From NCBI GenBank assembly GCA_963826475.1, contig CAWGXC010000001.1:245945-309944 (forward strand): a stretch of 64,000 nucleotides of DNA. Reading direction: 5' to 3'. A program made the translations under genes and the position numbers. The notes under the pieces were generated by a model. That model searched no databases. It saw nothing but the letters and a program-made list of their open reading frames with translations, and was not told the origin of the DNA. This stretch comes from RHKX01 sp963826475 (GTDB taxonomy: Bacteria > Actinomycetota > Thermoleophilia > Solirubrobacterales > 70-9). Below are positions 8,831 through 17,279 of the stretch, in pieces (the first letter of the stretch is position 1; the number at the start of each line of letters is the position of its first letter).

Positions 8831-10072
8831 GTGGGGGCGGAGTACAGTTGGTCGATCGAGGCATCCGCCCCGCCAACCTCGAAGGACGCGATCGCCGAGC
8901 GGCTGGCGGAGGCGCGTGATCGCACCCTCATGCTCGTCGAGCAGCTCACCGAGGAGCAGCTCAACACCGTCTACTCGCCGCTGCTCAGCCCGCTCGCATG
9001 GGACCTCGGCCACATCGCCAACTTCGAGGAGCTTTGGCTCGTGCAGACGGCTGGAGGCCGCGAGCCGCTCGACGGCAGCCTCGGGAGCTTCTACGACGCG
9101 ATCGAGAACCCGCGCTCAACGCGAAGCGAGCTGCCGATCCTCCGCGGTGATGAGCTGCGCCGCTACATGGGCGAGGTGCGCGAGCGAACCCTCGACGTCC
9201 TCGACGAGGTCGACCTCGACGCGGAGGACGATCCGCGTCTGCGTGACGGATTCGTCTACGAGATGCTGCTCGCTCACGAGCATCAGCACAACGAGACGAT
9301 GCTGCAGCTGCTGCAGATGATCGACGGCTACGAGCCCCCTCGCCTCGACGAAGGGCCTGAAGCCGAGCCCGTGTCGGCGGGTCCTGAGATGGTCGAGGTC
9401 GCCGGCGGGTCACACCTGATCGGCGCGCCGGACGGCGGCTTCGCCTACGACAACGAGCGACCTCGGCACGAGGTGGAGCTCGCGCCCTTCCGGATCGACC
9501 GCGCGCCGGTCTCCAATGCCTCATTTGCGGAGTTCGTCGACGAGACGGGCGCCGAACCCCCCCTGTACTGGGAGCCGGACGGAGACGGCGGGTGGCTCTC
9601 GACGATCTTCGGTCGCCGCCGGCACGTCGACGGGTCCCTGCCCGTGGTCCACGTCGACCACGCTCAGGCCACCTCATTCGCGACCTGGGCCGGTAAGCGT
9701 CTGCCGAGCGAGCTCGAATGGGAGGCGGCTGCCGCCGGGGCGAACGCCGATCGGGCGAACCTCGATCATCTCGCCTTCGCGCCCGCGCCCGCCGGGGCCT
9801 ATGGCGACGCGGCGTCGGACGCCGGGGCGGTGCAGATGCTCGGAGACGTCTGGGAGTGGACCTCCTCTGAGCTGACCGGCTACCCCGGCTTTGAGCCGTT
9901 TCCCTATCCCGAGTACTCAGACGTCTTCTTCGGCACCGGGTTGATGGTTCTGCGGGGTGGAGCCTGGGCAACCCGAAGGAACGTGATCAGATCATCGTTC
10001 CGCAACTGGGACCTCCCCGAGCGCCGCCAGATCTTCGCCGGCTTTCGCTGCGCTGAGGACGCCCGAGCATGA
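8831..10072 (+). CDS. egtB: Ergothioneine biosynthesis protein EgtB (sulfoxide synthase)
   Basis: Non-haem iron enzyme joining a thiol (gamma-glutamylcysteine or cysteine) to hercynine with oxygen. The N-terminal DinB-like domain carries the presumed iron ligands: the first His in WDLGHIANFEELWL and HxxxH in LLAHEHQHNETML. The C-terminal FGE-sulfatase domain includes PVSNASFAEFV, GKRLPSELEWEAAA, QMLGDVWEWTSS and LRGGAWATR, ending RQIFAGFRC. About 413 residues from GTG 8831. The start is uncertain: 8831 is the only standard in-frame codon near the right place, but the best -10 lies after it and points to ATC 8855 (405 residues). It overlaps egtD by ATGA. No egtA, egtC or egtE homologue is nearby. 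Confidence 0.92.
   Translation: MGAEYSWSIEASAPPTSKDAIAERLAEARDRTLMLVEQLTEEQLNTVYSPLLSPLAWDLGHIANFEELWLVQTAGGREPLDGSLGSFYDAIENPRSTRSELPILRGDELRRYMGEVRERTLDVLDEVDLDAEDDPRLRDGFVYEMLLAHEHQHNETMLQLLQMIDGYEPPRLDEGPEAEPVSAGPEMVEVAGGSHLIGAPDGGFAYDNERPRHEVELAPFRIDRAPVSNASFAEFVDETGAEPPLYWEPDGDGGWLSTIFGRRRHVDGSLPVVHVDHAQATSFATWAGKRLPSELEWEAAAAGANADRANLDHLAFAPAPAGAYGDAASDAGAVQMLGDVWEWTSSELTGYPGFEPFPYPEYSDVFFGTGLMVLRGGAWATRRNVIRSSFRNWDLPERRQIFAGFRCAEDARA
8843..8848 (+). promoter_or_regulatory. -10 box TACAGT before egtB
   Basis: TACAGT matches TAnnnT. It lies inside the beginning of the egtB frame if translation starts at GTG 8831, so the two are incompatible unless another promoter is used. Six nt after the box stands an in-frame ATC (8855). 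Confidence 0.4.
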
Positions 10073-11055
10073 CTTCGGAGGAGGGAGGCACCATCGCGAT
10101 CCAGGTCGATCTTCCCCAGGACGGCGCCCTCGCCGGCATGGCGGAGGTCGTCCGAGAGGGGCTCTCCTGCCCGTTCAAGGAGCTGCCTCCGAAGTACTTC
10201 TACGACGAGCGCGGCTCCGAGCTGTTCGAGCGCATCACCGAGCTGCCCGAGTACTACCCGACGCGATGCGAGCGCGAGATCCTCGATGCCCGTTCCACCG
10301 AGATCGTCGCCGCCGCGGCGCCGCGGACCCTGATCGAGCTCGGGTCCGGCGCCGCCTCCAAGAGCCGTGTCCTGCTGAACGCGATGCGCGACGCCGGCTC
10401 GCTGGAGTCCTACGTTCCCGTCGACATCTCCGAGCAGATCACCCGCCGCGTCGCCACGGAGCTCGTCGATGAGTATCCGGGGCTCGACGTCGCAGGGCTC
10501 GTCTGCGACTACGAGACCCACCTCGAGCGGATCCCGCGTCCCGAGGGCGCGCTCATCGCGTTCCTCGGCGGGACGATCGGCAACTTCCGCCCAGCCGCCC
10601 GACGCTCGTTCCTGGCGCGCATCTCGACGCTCATGTACCCGGGAGACCGCTTCCTCCTCGGCACCGATCTCGTCAAGGAGCGGGCGATGGTCGAGGCCGC
10701 ATACAACGATTCAGCGGGCGTAACGGCCGAGTTCAACAAGAACGTCCTCCACGTGCTCAACCGCGAGCTCGACGCGAACTTCGATCTCGGCGCCTTCGAG
10801 CACGTCGCGTTCTGGGATCCCGACAACGAGTGGATCGACATCCGCCTCCGGGCGCTCAGGGAGCAGTTCGTCGACCTGAAGGGGCTTGACATGCGGGCCC
10901 ACTTCGCGCGCAACGAGGAGATGCGAACCGAGATCTCGACGAAGTTCACCCGGGCGCGGATCGAGGACAGCTACGCCGACGCCGGGCTCGAGCTGACCGA
11001 GTGGTGGACCGATGCCGAAGACCTCTACGCGCTCAGCCTCGCCCGGCCGCTGTAG
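10069..11055 (+). CDS. egtD: L-histidine N-alpha-methyltransferase EgtD
   Basis: Trimethylates histidine to hercynine with S-adenosylmethionine, the first step of ergothioneine synthesis. 328 residues, usual for the family. Visible motifs: KYFYDERGSELFERITELPE near the N-terminus, SAM-binding ELGSGAASKSR, FLGGTIGNF, and MRTEISTKFT, which carries the Glu/Ser pair that holds the histidine amino group in EgtD. It is translationally coupled to egtB (ATGA) and followed 12 bp later by an OpuC-type transporter operon. That suggests a link between synthesis and transport of a trimethylammonium compound. Identification secure. Confidence 0.96.
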   Translation: MTSEEGGTIAIQVDLPQDGALAGMAEVVREGLSCPFKELPPKYFYDERGSELFERITELPEYYPTRCEREILDARSTEIVAAAAPRTLIELGSGAASKSRVLLNAMRDAGSLESYVPVDISEQITRRVATELVDEYPGLDVAGLVCDYETHLERIPRPEGALIAFLGGTIGNFRPAARRSFLARISTLMYPGDRFLLGTDLVKERAMVEAAYNDSAGVTAEFNKNVLHVLNRELDANFDLGAFEHVAFWDPDNEWIDIRLRALREQFVDLKGLDMRAHFARNEEMRTEISTKFTRARIEDSYADAGLELTEWWTDAEDLYALSLARPL

Positions 11056-11058
11056 AGT
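11053..11058 (+). promoter_or_regulatory. -10 box TAGAGT overlapping the egtD stop
   Basis: TAGAGT starts on the egtD stop codon and ends 9 nt before the GTG of the transporter ATPase gene. The ABC genes may therefore also be transcribed independently of egtBD. Confidence 0.35.
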
Positions 11059-11067
11059 CGCGGCGGC

Positions 11068-12261
11068 GTGAGCGAGCAGGGAACTCCGGTCGCCGCAGGC
11101 GATGCGCAGGGCGCTTCGAGCGTGCGCTTCCGCGAGGTCACGAAGCGATACCCGGGTGCCGACGCCCCGGCCGTCGAGAAGCTCAGCCTCGAGGTTCCCT
11201 CCGGGGAGATCTGCGTCCTGGTCGGGCCCTCGGGCTGTGGCAAGACGACGGCGATGCGGATGGCCAACCGCACGGTCGAGATCACCGAGGGAGACATCGA
11301 GATCGGCGGGACGTCGGTTCGCGAACGATCGCCGTCCGAGCTGCGGCGAGAGATCGGCTACGTGATTCAGCAGATCGGCCTCTTTCCCCACCGGACCATC
11401 GCCGAGAACATCGCCACGGTCCCCGGATTGCTGGGCTGGGACCAGCAACGCCGCCGCGCACGCGTCGATGAATTGCTCGAGTTGATCTCGCTGCCGCCCG
11501 AGGTCGCCGACCGTTATCCCGCACAGCTCTCCGGCGGCCAGCAGCAGCGGGTCGGGGTCGCCCGCGCGCTCGCGGCGGACCCTCCGGTGATGCTGATGGA
11601 CGAGCCATTCGGCGCGATCGATCCGATCAACCGTGAGCGCCTCCAGAACGAGTTCCTGCGTCTGCAGGCCGAGATCCGCAAGACGATCATCTTCGTCACC
11701 CACGACATCGACGAGGCGATCAAGATGGGCGACCGGATCGCGATCATGCGCGAGGGCGGCAAGCTCGCTCAGTACGCAACCCCGGCGGAGCTGCTCATGG
11801 CCCCCGCCGACGCCTTCGTCGAGGACTTCGTCGGAGCCGATCGGGCCCTGAAGCGCCTCGCCCTGATGCGCGTGTCCGACATCGACCTCTGGGAGGCGCC
11901 GCTCGCCTACGTAGGCCAGCCGGTCGGCGAGGTCCGTGCCAAGCTCGAGGGAGCGGAGGTCCCGCACGCCCTTCTCGTCGACTCCGATCGCCGCCCGCTC
12001 GGCTGGCTCTCCGATGCCGATCTCACGCAGGAGACGGTCTCCCGCCGTCCCGGAATCTCACCGGATCCCGTTCTCGACCTCGACGACGTCATGCGCGACG
12101 CCCTCTCCGACGTGCTCCAGGCCGAGAGCCGATACGCGCCTGTCGTCGACCGGGCCGGCCGGATCGCCGGGGTTCTCTCGGTCGAGATCATCTCCGAGTT
12201 CCTCACCTCTCCCGAAGCCAAGGTCGAGGACCACCCGGCGGCCGAGCGCCCGCGGGACTGA
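11068..12261 (+). CDS. Betaine/choline-type ABC transporter ATPase with CBS pair (OpuCA/EgtV-like)
   Basis: 397 residues. The ATPase domain (about 10-250) has Walker A GPSGCGKTT, the Q-loop, signature LSGGQQQRVG and Walker B VMLMDEPFGAID. A C-terminal tandem CBS region (about 275-385), with LLVDSDRRPLGWLSDADL and APVVDRAGRIAGVLSVEI, is typical of OpuCA/ProV proteins, where it senses ionic strength or nucleotides. GTG start. First of four transporter genes (ATPase, permease, permease, binding protein), 12 bp after egtD. Family members carry glycine betaine, choline or carnitine; EgtV/EgtU-type members carry ergothioneine. Substrate not provable from sequence. Confidence 0.9.
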   Translation: MSEQGTPVAAGDAQGASSVRFREVTKRYPGADAPAVEKLSLEVPSGEICVLVGPSGCGKTTAMRMANRTVEITEGDIEIGGTSVRERSPSELRREIGYVIQQIGLFPHRTIAENIATVPGLLGWDQQRRRARVDELLELISLPPEVADRYPAQLSGGQQQRVGVARALAADPPVMLMDEPFGAIDPINRERLQNEFLRLQAEIRKTIIFVTHDIDEAIKMGDRIAIMREGGKLAQYATPAELLMAPADAFVEDFVGADRALKRLALMRVSDIDLWEAPLAYVGQPVGEVRAKLEGAEVPHALLVDSDRRPLGWLSDADLTQETVSRRPGISPDPVLDLDDVMRDALSDVLQAESRYAPVVDRAGRIAGVLSVEIISEFLTSPEAKVEDHPAAERPRD

Positions 12262-12266
12262 GCGCG

Positions 12267-13010
12267 ATGCTCGCGAGCCTCGGCCATCTCACCGCGCTGC
12301 TGGCTCAGATCCAGATCCGCGAGCCAGGGACCGGCCCGACCACCTGCGAGGGCAAGAACCTCGCGTTCTGCCCCGGCTACGTGCTCGACAACATCGACGA
12401 CTACGTCAAGCCGACGCTCGAGCACGTCGAGCTCGTGCTCATCTCCGTCCTGCTCGGGTTCGCGGTCGCGATGACCCTGGCGATCATCTCCCACGGACGC
12501 CGCTGGCTCGTGCCGATCTTCGTCGGCGGAACCGGGGTCCTCTACACGATCCCGAGCATCGCGCTCTTTCTCCTGCTCCTGCCGATCACCGGCCGCGGGA
12601 CGGAGACCGCCGTGGCTGCGCTCTCGATCTACAACCTGCAGATCATCTACCGCAACGCGAACTCCGGTTTGGCGAACGTCCCCGAATCGGCCAAGGACGC
12701 GGGCCGCGGGATGGGCATGACGAACCGCCAGCTCCTCTGGCGCGTCGAGCTGCCGCTGGCCGTGCCCGAAATCATCGCCGGGGTCCGGATCGCGACGGTC
12801 TCCACGGTTGCGATCGCCACCCTCGCGATCTTCGCCGGGGCCGGAGGCCTCGGCGAGGTGATCTACAACGAGGGCATCCAGCGCGGTGTCTTCAAGACCA
12901 ACATCCTGGTCGGAAGCGCGGTCGCAATGCTGATGGCGATCGGCTTCGACGGCCTGCTGGTCCTCAGCCAGCGGTACATCTCGCCGTGGCGAAGGGTGCG
13001 GACCATATGA
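12267..13010 (+). CDS. Betaine-type ABC transporter permease 1 (OpuCB-like)
   Basis: 247 residues with five or six membrane helices and the BPD_transp_1 fold. Helices include VELVLISVLLGFAVAMTLAII and SIALFLLLLPI. The EAA loop, which docks on the ATPase, is AKDAGRGMGMTNRQLLWRVELPLAVPEIIAGVR. No fused substrate-binding domain, unlike EgtU. Starts 5 bp after the ATPase gene and overlaps the second permease by ATGA, so the two permeases are probably made together as a heterodimer. Confidence 0.9.
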   Translation: MLASLGHLTALLAQIQIREPGTGPTTCEGKNLAFCPGYVLDNIDDYVKPTLEHVELVLISVLLGFAVAMTLAIISHGRRWLVPIFVGGTGVLYTIPSIALFLLLLPITGRGTETAVAALSIYNLQIIYRNANSGLANVPESAKDAGRGMGMTNRQLLWRVELPLAVPEIIAGVRIATVSTVAIATLAIFAGAGGLGEVIYNEGIQRGVFKTNILVGSAVAMLMAIGFDGLLVLSQRYISPWRRVRTI

Positions 13011-13750
13011 GCGCGCTCACGTCCGGCCCGGTGTCGTTTCTCGGCGATTTCGGCGGTGCGTTCGACTTCATCCTCAACGAGCGGGGCTCCGTCGGGGACG
13101 CCGGCATCCTCGTCGGCGGTCCCGGCCAGATCTGGGACCTCCTGAGCTCACAGCTCGCGATCAGCGTCGTGGCGCTGCTGCTGGCAACGCTGATCGCGTT
13201 GCCGGCCGGGCTGTACCTCGGCCATCGCGGCACCGGCGAGTTCCTGGCCGTCGCCGTGGGCAACGCCGGCCGCGCGATTCCCGAGCTCGCCCTGATCGCG
13301 CTGATGATCGCGTTCGTCGGCACCGGCGCCGTCAACGTCACGATCGCTGTGACCGTGCTCGGGATCCCGCCGATCCTCACGAACGCCTTCGTCGGCGTGC
13401 GCCAGGTCGATCGTGGCGCCGTCGAGGCCGCGCGGGGAATCGGCATGACCGAGCTCGAGATCATCCGAAAGGTCGAGCTGCCGCTCGCGGTGCCCACCAT
13501 GATGAGCGGCGTTCGCACGGCGTCCGTGAACATCATCGCCACCTCGACGATCGGGTCGATCGCCGGCGTCAAGACCCTCGGCGATCTGATCCTCGGGCGG
13601 AACGTCTATGGCCCTGAAGGCGTCATCGCCGGAGCGATCGTGGTCGCGCTCATGGCGCTTGCCCTCGAGTTGCTGCTGGCGGCCTGCCAGCGGCTGCTGA
13701 CCCCTCGCGGGCTGACGTTGCAGCGTCAAGCCGCCCGCGCATCTGCATAG
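13007..13750 (+). CDS. Betaine-type ABC transporter permease 2 (OpuCD-like)
   Basis: 247 residues, same fold as its neighbour. Visible are helix QLAISVVALLLATLIALPAG, the QxRxIPxLA-like AGRAIPELALIALM, and the EAA loop AARGIGMTELEIIRKVELPLA. It ends with a basic RQAARASA tail. Start ATG 13007 overlaps the previous stop (ATGA). Forms the second half of the translocation pore. A 76-bp gap with a small hairpin separates it from the binding-protein gene. Confidence 0.9.
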   Translation: MSALTSGPVSFLGDFGGAFDFILNERGSVGDAGILVGGPGQIWDLLSSQLAISVVALLLATLIALPAGLYLGHRGTGEFLAVAVGNAGRAIPELALIALMIAFVGTGAVNVTIAVTVLGIPPILTNAFVGVRQVDRGAVEAARGIGMTELEIIRKVELPLAVPTMMSGVRTASVNIIATSTIGSIAGVKTLGDLILGRNVYGPEGVIAGAIVVALMALALELLLAACQRLLTPRGLTLQRQAARASA

Positions 13751-13762
13751 GATTCGCACCGG

Positions 13763-13780
13763 CCGCGGGGGGTACCGCGG
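13763..13780 (+). other. Small hairpin between permease and binding-protein genes
   Basis: CCGCGG - GGGGTA - CCGCGG forms a 6-bp stem with a 6-nt loop. No U-run follows. It may act as an mRNA-processing or stability boundary allowing more binding protein than permease; this is inference. Confidence 0.35.
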
Positions 13781-13826
13781 GCGCACTCGTCCAACGATCA
13801 GAGATCTAAGAGAGGAACCCACCCAG

Positions 13827-14819
13827 ATGAGCACCTTCACCCGTCCGCGGGTCATGTTCGCCCTGTTCGCGGTCTTCGTCCTTTCGCTGGCGATCGCCGC
13901 CTGCGGCGACGACAGCGGCGACTCGAGCTCGACCGACGCAAGCACCTCGGACTCCGGCGGCAGCCTGATTCAGGAGAACCCCGACAACAACTCGGTCAAG
14001 CTGACCATCGGCTCGAAGAACTTCACCGAGCAGTTCATCCTCGGTGAGATCTACGCGCAGGCTCTCGACGCGGCCGGCTATCAGGTCAGTACGGACCTCA
14101 ACCTCGGCTCCGAGCAGGTGGCCCTGAAGGCACTGCAGAACGGCGACGTCAGCGGCTACCCGGAGTACACCTCCACCGCGCTGACCTCGTTCTTCAACGC
14201 GGCACCCGAGGATGTGCCCGGGGACGCCCAGCAAGCGGTGGATCAGACTCAGGATCAGTTCGGCAAGCTCGGCCTCACGGCCTTCAAGCCCACCCCGTTC
14301 GCCGATGCCAACGCGGTCGGCCTCCTGAAGTCGACAGCGGACGAGCTCGGCGCCACCAAGATCTCGGATCTGAGCGGTAAGTCGGAGGACCTGACGCTCG
14401 CCGGATCCCCGGAGTGCCGTCAGCGGATCGACTGCCTCGCGGGTCTCGAGAAGTACTACGGGCTGAAGTTCGGCTCGTTCACGCCGATCGACATCGGCCT
14501 GCGCTACGAGGTCCTCGACAAGGGCGACGCCGATCTGTCGATCCTGTTCACGAGCGACGCGCAGCTCTTCGTCGACAGCGACAAGTACACGCTGCTCGAT
14601 GACGACAAGGGCGTTCTCCCGGCGGGCAACGTCATCTTCATCTCCGATCAGAAGACGGCTGAGGACGCGGGGCCCGACTACGAGGCGACCATCGAGAAGG
14701 TTCAGGAGGGACTTTCGCTCGAGGTCATGCAGGAGCTGAACGCCCGGGTTGACGTCGACAAGCAGAAGCCCGAGGACGTCGCTCACGACTACCTCCAGGA
14801 GTCCGGCTACATCGAGTAG
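13827..14819 (+). CDS. Betaine-type ABC transporter substrate-binding lipoprotein (OpuCC-like)
   Basis: 330 residues. A signal peptide ends at the lipobox LAIAACG (Cys about residue 27), followed by an Asp/Ser/Thr-rich linker. The mature domain starts VKLTIGSKNFTEQFILGEIY and contains SGYPEYTSTAL and SPECRQRIDCLAGLEKYYGL, matching the OpuAC/OsmoX-type binding domain for quaternary amines. Two cysteines (ECRQRIDC) could form a disulphide. An AGAGAGGA-like ribosome site precedes the ATG. The domain is a separate lipoprotein here, whereas EgtU fuses it to the permease. Position after egtBD suggests ergothioneine, hercynine or another betaine as ligand. Confidence 0.88.
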   Translation: MSTFTRPRVMFALFAVFVLSLAIAACGDDSGDSSSTDASTSDSGGSLIQENPDNNSVKLTIGSKNFTEQFILGEIYAQALDAAGYQVSTDLNLGSEQVALKALQNGDVSGYPEYTSTALTSFFNAAPEDVPGDAQQAVDQTQDQFGKLGLTAFKPTPFADANAVGLLKSTADELGATKISDLSGKSEDLTLAGSPECRQRIDCLAGLEKYYGLKFGSFTPIDIGLRYEVLDKGDADLSILFTSDAQLFVDSDKYTLLDDDKGVLPAGNVIFISDQKTAEDAGPDYEATIEKVQEGLSLEVMQELNARVDVDKQKPEDVAHDYLQESGYIE

Positions 14820-14850
14820 CCCCCAGTGGCTCACCCGTGAGCACTCCAGG

Positions 14851-14878
14851 CGGGGGTCGGGCTTCGGTCCGGCCCCCG
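14851..14878. terminator. Strong GC hairpin with TTCG loop, shared terminator
   Basis: An 11-12 bp stem (GGGGGTCGGGC paired to GTCCGGCCCCC with two G-U wobbles) is closed by a TTCG tetraloop and followed by TCTCTCGT. It lies between the end of the transporter operon and the convergent cyclase gene, so it could end transcripts from both sides. Confidence 0.75.
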
Positions 14879-14887
14879 TCTCTCGTG

Positions 14888-15676
14888 CTAGCGCCGGCTG
14901 ACCGAAAAGACCTCGAGGTCCTTCGGCGCGCCCTTCGCCCGGAAGCGGAGCTTCTTCCTCGTCTTGAAGAGCCCGTCGTCGAGTTGGTCACGGACGGTGC
15001 CGGAGATGAGCATCTCGTCGGCCTTCGCCGCCTGTGCCACCCGCGCCGCGATGTTGACGTCGACGCCCAGGAAGTCGCGTCCGACCCTTCGCGGCAGGCC
15101 GTGATGGGCGCCGGCGCGCATCGACGGCGTCGCACCGTCGACCTCGATCCCGACGACGGCGTCGTGTGCTTCGAGGACTCCCTCCACGGCGGCGACCGGC
15201 TCCAGGAACGTCGCCATCAACCCGTCCCCGAGGCGTTTGACCACCCGACCTCCTCGCGCCGTCAGGGCCGGCGTCACGGCGCTGTCGACCTCGCGCAGCA
15301 TCTCGGTTGCAGCGGTGTCGCCTGCGGAAAGCGCCCAGTCGGAGAAGCCGACGAGGTCGGTGAAGACGATGGTCAGCTCGGTGGCGCCGCGCTCACCCCA
15401 CCCACCTTCCGCCATCGCCTCGTAGACCTGCAGGGCACCGAGCCCGACCTCGCGCAGGATGCCCGGGCGATCCGCGGAAAGCTCAGCGATCCTCCGGCCG
15501 AGGACCTGAGAGGGCTGATCGCCTCCGGTCGAGAGGGGGTCGCCGAAGTCGCTGTCGCCGGGCAGGACCCGCCGCGCTCCGCGTGCGAGCTTGGCGAGGA
15601 TCTCCATCCGGCTGGAGCCCGCGTCACCGACGTCGACGACCTCCACATCGTCGTCCTCGGGGGGGAGCTCGCTCAT
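14888..15676 (-). CDS. Class III adenylate/guanylate cyclase domain protein
   Basis: 262 residues. The C-terminal cyclase homology domain (about 100-255) shows TIVFTDLVGFSDWA with the metal-binding Asp, VVKRLGDGLMATF, and GVDVNIAARVAQAAKADEMLIS with the transition-state Asn/Arg pair (NIAAR). The N-terminal 95 residues resemble the regulatory helical region preceding many actinobacterial cyclases, with no membrane segment. ATG 15676 follows a TAGCTT box by 7 nt. Likely makes cAMP; a second cyclase is encoded at 32047. Substrate specificity is inferred only from family. Confidence 0.85.
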   Translation of the reverse strand: MSELPPEDDDVEVVDVGDAGSSRMEILAKLARGARRVLPGDSDFGDPLSTGGDQPSQVLGRRIAELSADRPGILREVGLGALQVYEAMAEGGWGERGATELTIVFTDLVGFSDWALSAGDTAATEMLREVDSAVTPALTARGGRVVKRLGDGLMATFLEPVAAVEGVLEAHDAVVGIEVDGATPSMRAGAHHGLPRRVGRDFLGVDVNIAARVAQAAKADEMLISGTVRDQLDDGLFKTRKKLRFRAKGAPKDLEVFSVSRR

Positions 15677-15683
15677 CGCCGCA

Positions 15684-15689
15684 AAGCTA
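15684..15689 (-). promoter_or_regulatory. -10 box TAGCTT, leaderless promoter of the cyclase gene
   Basis: TAGCTT on the minus strand ends 7 nt before the ATG of the cyclase gene. It lies about 40 bp from the divergent box TAGGCT at 15728. Confidence 0.45.
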
Positions 15690-15727
15690 TCGACACTTGC
15701 GACGGCGCTGGGGTTATCGGCTTCGTA

Positions 15728-15733
15728 TAGGCT
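15728..15733 (+). promoter_or_regulatory. -10 box TAGGCT, leaderless promoter
   Basis: TAGGCT ends 8 nt before ATG 15742 and supports that start for the small membrane protein. Confidence 0.45.
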
Positions 15734-15741
15734 CGCTCGCG

Positions 15742-16230
15742 ATGAAGTTCTCGAAGCTTTCGCGCTCTGAGCTGCTGGGGATCGTGGCGGCGGCCCTGCT
15801 GGTTTTCGCGCTCTACTTCCTCAACTGGTACGACCTCTCCAATACGCCCAACCGCTCCGACGGCAGCGACTTCGTCTGCGGGCAGAACGACTACTCGTGC
15901 ACCGGCTGGGACACCTTCCCGATCCTGCGCTGGATCCTGCTCGCCGCAGCAATCGCGCCGCCGATCCTCGCCTACATCGTGATCCGCGGGCACAAGCTCT
16001 CGTGGGCGCCGGGCGAGCTGACGATGGTCATGGGTTTCACGGCATTCGTCCTGATCGCCTACAACGGTGTGATCGATCCCCCCGGCAAGCAGACCGCGGA
16101 GATCGGCATCACCAAGGAGATCGGCTATTACGTCGCCCTCCTGGCGGCCTTTGGGATCTCCGCGGCGGGCATCGGGCGCTCGATGGAGTCGCAGAAGGGC
16201 AATCTGCGCAAGGCTCCCGGCACAGTCTGA
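15742..16230 (+). CDS. Hypothetical four-helix membrane protein
   Basis: 162 residues, function not recognised. Four predicted helices: about 11-28 (LLGIVAAALLVFALYFLNWY), 61-81, 92-110 and 125-145. The first loop carries two cysteines (DFVCGQNDYSC), a probable extracytoplasmic disulphide. This layout (four helices with a polar first loop) recurs in small uncharacterised actinobacterial membrane proteins. The next gene, glpX, begins 23 bp downstream and may be cotranscribed. No catalytic motif seen. Confidence 0.7.
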   Translation: MKFSKLSRSELLGIVAAALLVFALYFLNWYDLSNTPNRSDGSDFVCGQNDYSCTGWDTFPILRWILLAAAIAPPILAYIVIRGHKLSWAPGELTMVMGFTAFVLIAYNGVIDPPGKQTAEIGITKEIGYYVALLAAFGISAAGIGRSMESQKGNLRKAPGTV

Positions 16231-16253
16231 GCCGGCTGGCACCCCACCGATAG

Positions 16254-17270
16254 ATGGGCGTCATCTCCCAGGACCAGCGCTCGGGCAGCAAGCCCGACCG
16301 AAATCTCGCTCTCGAACTGGTTCGCGTGACCGAGGCCGCCGCGCTCGCCGCGGCGCGCTGGGTCGGGCGCGGCGAGAAGGAGGAGGCCGACGGGGCGGCC
16401 GTCGACGCAATGCGCCTGCTGATGAACACCGTGCCGATGGACGGCCTGGTGGTGATCGGCGAGGGCGAGAAGGACGAGGCCCCAATGCTCTTCAACGGCG
16501 AGGAGATCGGCGATGGCAGCCCGCCGAGGGTCGACATCGCCGTCGACCCGCTCGAGGGCACCCGCCTTTGCGCACAGGGGAGGCCGGGCGCGCTCGCGGT
16601 GATCGCGCTTTCCGAGCGGGGCACGATGTTCGACCCCGGGCCGTGCGTGTACATGGAGAAGCTCGTCGGCGGTCCCGAGATCGCCGATTGCCTCAGCCTC
16701 GAGATGCCGGTCGGCGACGTCGTCAAGCGCGTCGCCGCGCGCCGCGGCGTCAGCCCGACCGAGATCACGACCGTCATTCTCGACCGGGAGCGTCACAACG
16801 AGGGGGTCCGGCAGATCCGCGAGGCCGGCAGCCGGATCCGCTTCATCACCGACGGAGACGTCGCGGCATCGCTGCTGGCGATCACCGAGGGCACCGGCGT
16901 CGATCTCCTCTGGGGCATCGGCGGGACTCCTGAGGGAGTCATCTCCGCCGCTGCGATCAAGTGTCTGGGTGGACAGATCCTCGGTCGGCTGTGGCCGCGC
17001 GACGCCGAGGAGCGCAAGGCGGCGACCGACGCCGGCTATGAGATCGCGCGGGTGCTCACCGTCGATGATCTGATCGGCGGCAACGATTCCTTCTTCGCGG
17101 CAACGGGCGTCACCGATGGTGATCTGCTGCAGGGGGTCCGCTACCACCGTGCCGGCTACGCCACCACGGAGTCGCTGATCATGCGCTCCCGCTCCGGTAC
17201 CACCCGTACGGTGCGCGCCCGCCACGACCAAGCGAAGCTGCGCGAGATTACCGACGGCCTTTACGGGTAG
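16254..17270 (+). CDS. glpX: Fructose-1,6-bisphosphatase class II
   Basis: Hydrolyses fructose 1,6-bisphosphate to fructose 6-phosphate in gluconeogenesis. 338 residues, the usual GlpX length. Motifs: ALAAARWVGRGEKEEADGAA near the N-terminus, GEGEKDEAPML, metal/substrate motif DIAVDPLEGTRLCA, WGIGGTPEGVISAAAIKCLG, and DLIGGNDSFFAATGVTDGDLL. As in mycobacteria this may be the only or main FBPase, though that cannot be checked here. Identification secure. Confidence 0.95.
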   Translation: MGVISQDQRSGSKPDRNLALELVRVTEAAALAAARWVGRGEKEEADGAAVDAMRLLMNTVPMDGLVVIGEGEKDEAPMLFNGEEIGDGSPPRVDIAVDPLEGTRLCAQGRPGALAVIALSERGTMFDPGPCVYMEKLVGGPEIADCLSLEMPVGDVVKRVAARRGVSPTEITTVILDRERHNEGVRQIREAGSRIRFITDGDVAASLLAITEGTGVDLLWGIGGTPEGVISAAAIKCLGGQILGRLWPRDAEERKAATDAGYEIARVLTVDDLIGGNDSFFAATGVTDGDLLQGVRYHRAGYATTESLIMRSRSGTTRTVRARHDQAKLREITDGLYG

Positions 17271-17279
17271 TCAGAGCCC

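Noticed and set aside
13751..13826. Separate promoter or riboswitch for the binding-protein gene
   Set aside because: Only a 6-bp hairpin and a ribosome site; no TAnnnT box at a convincing distance and no known glycine-betaine riboswitch.
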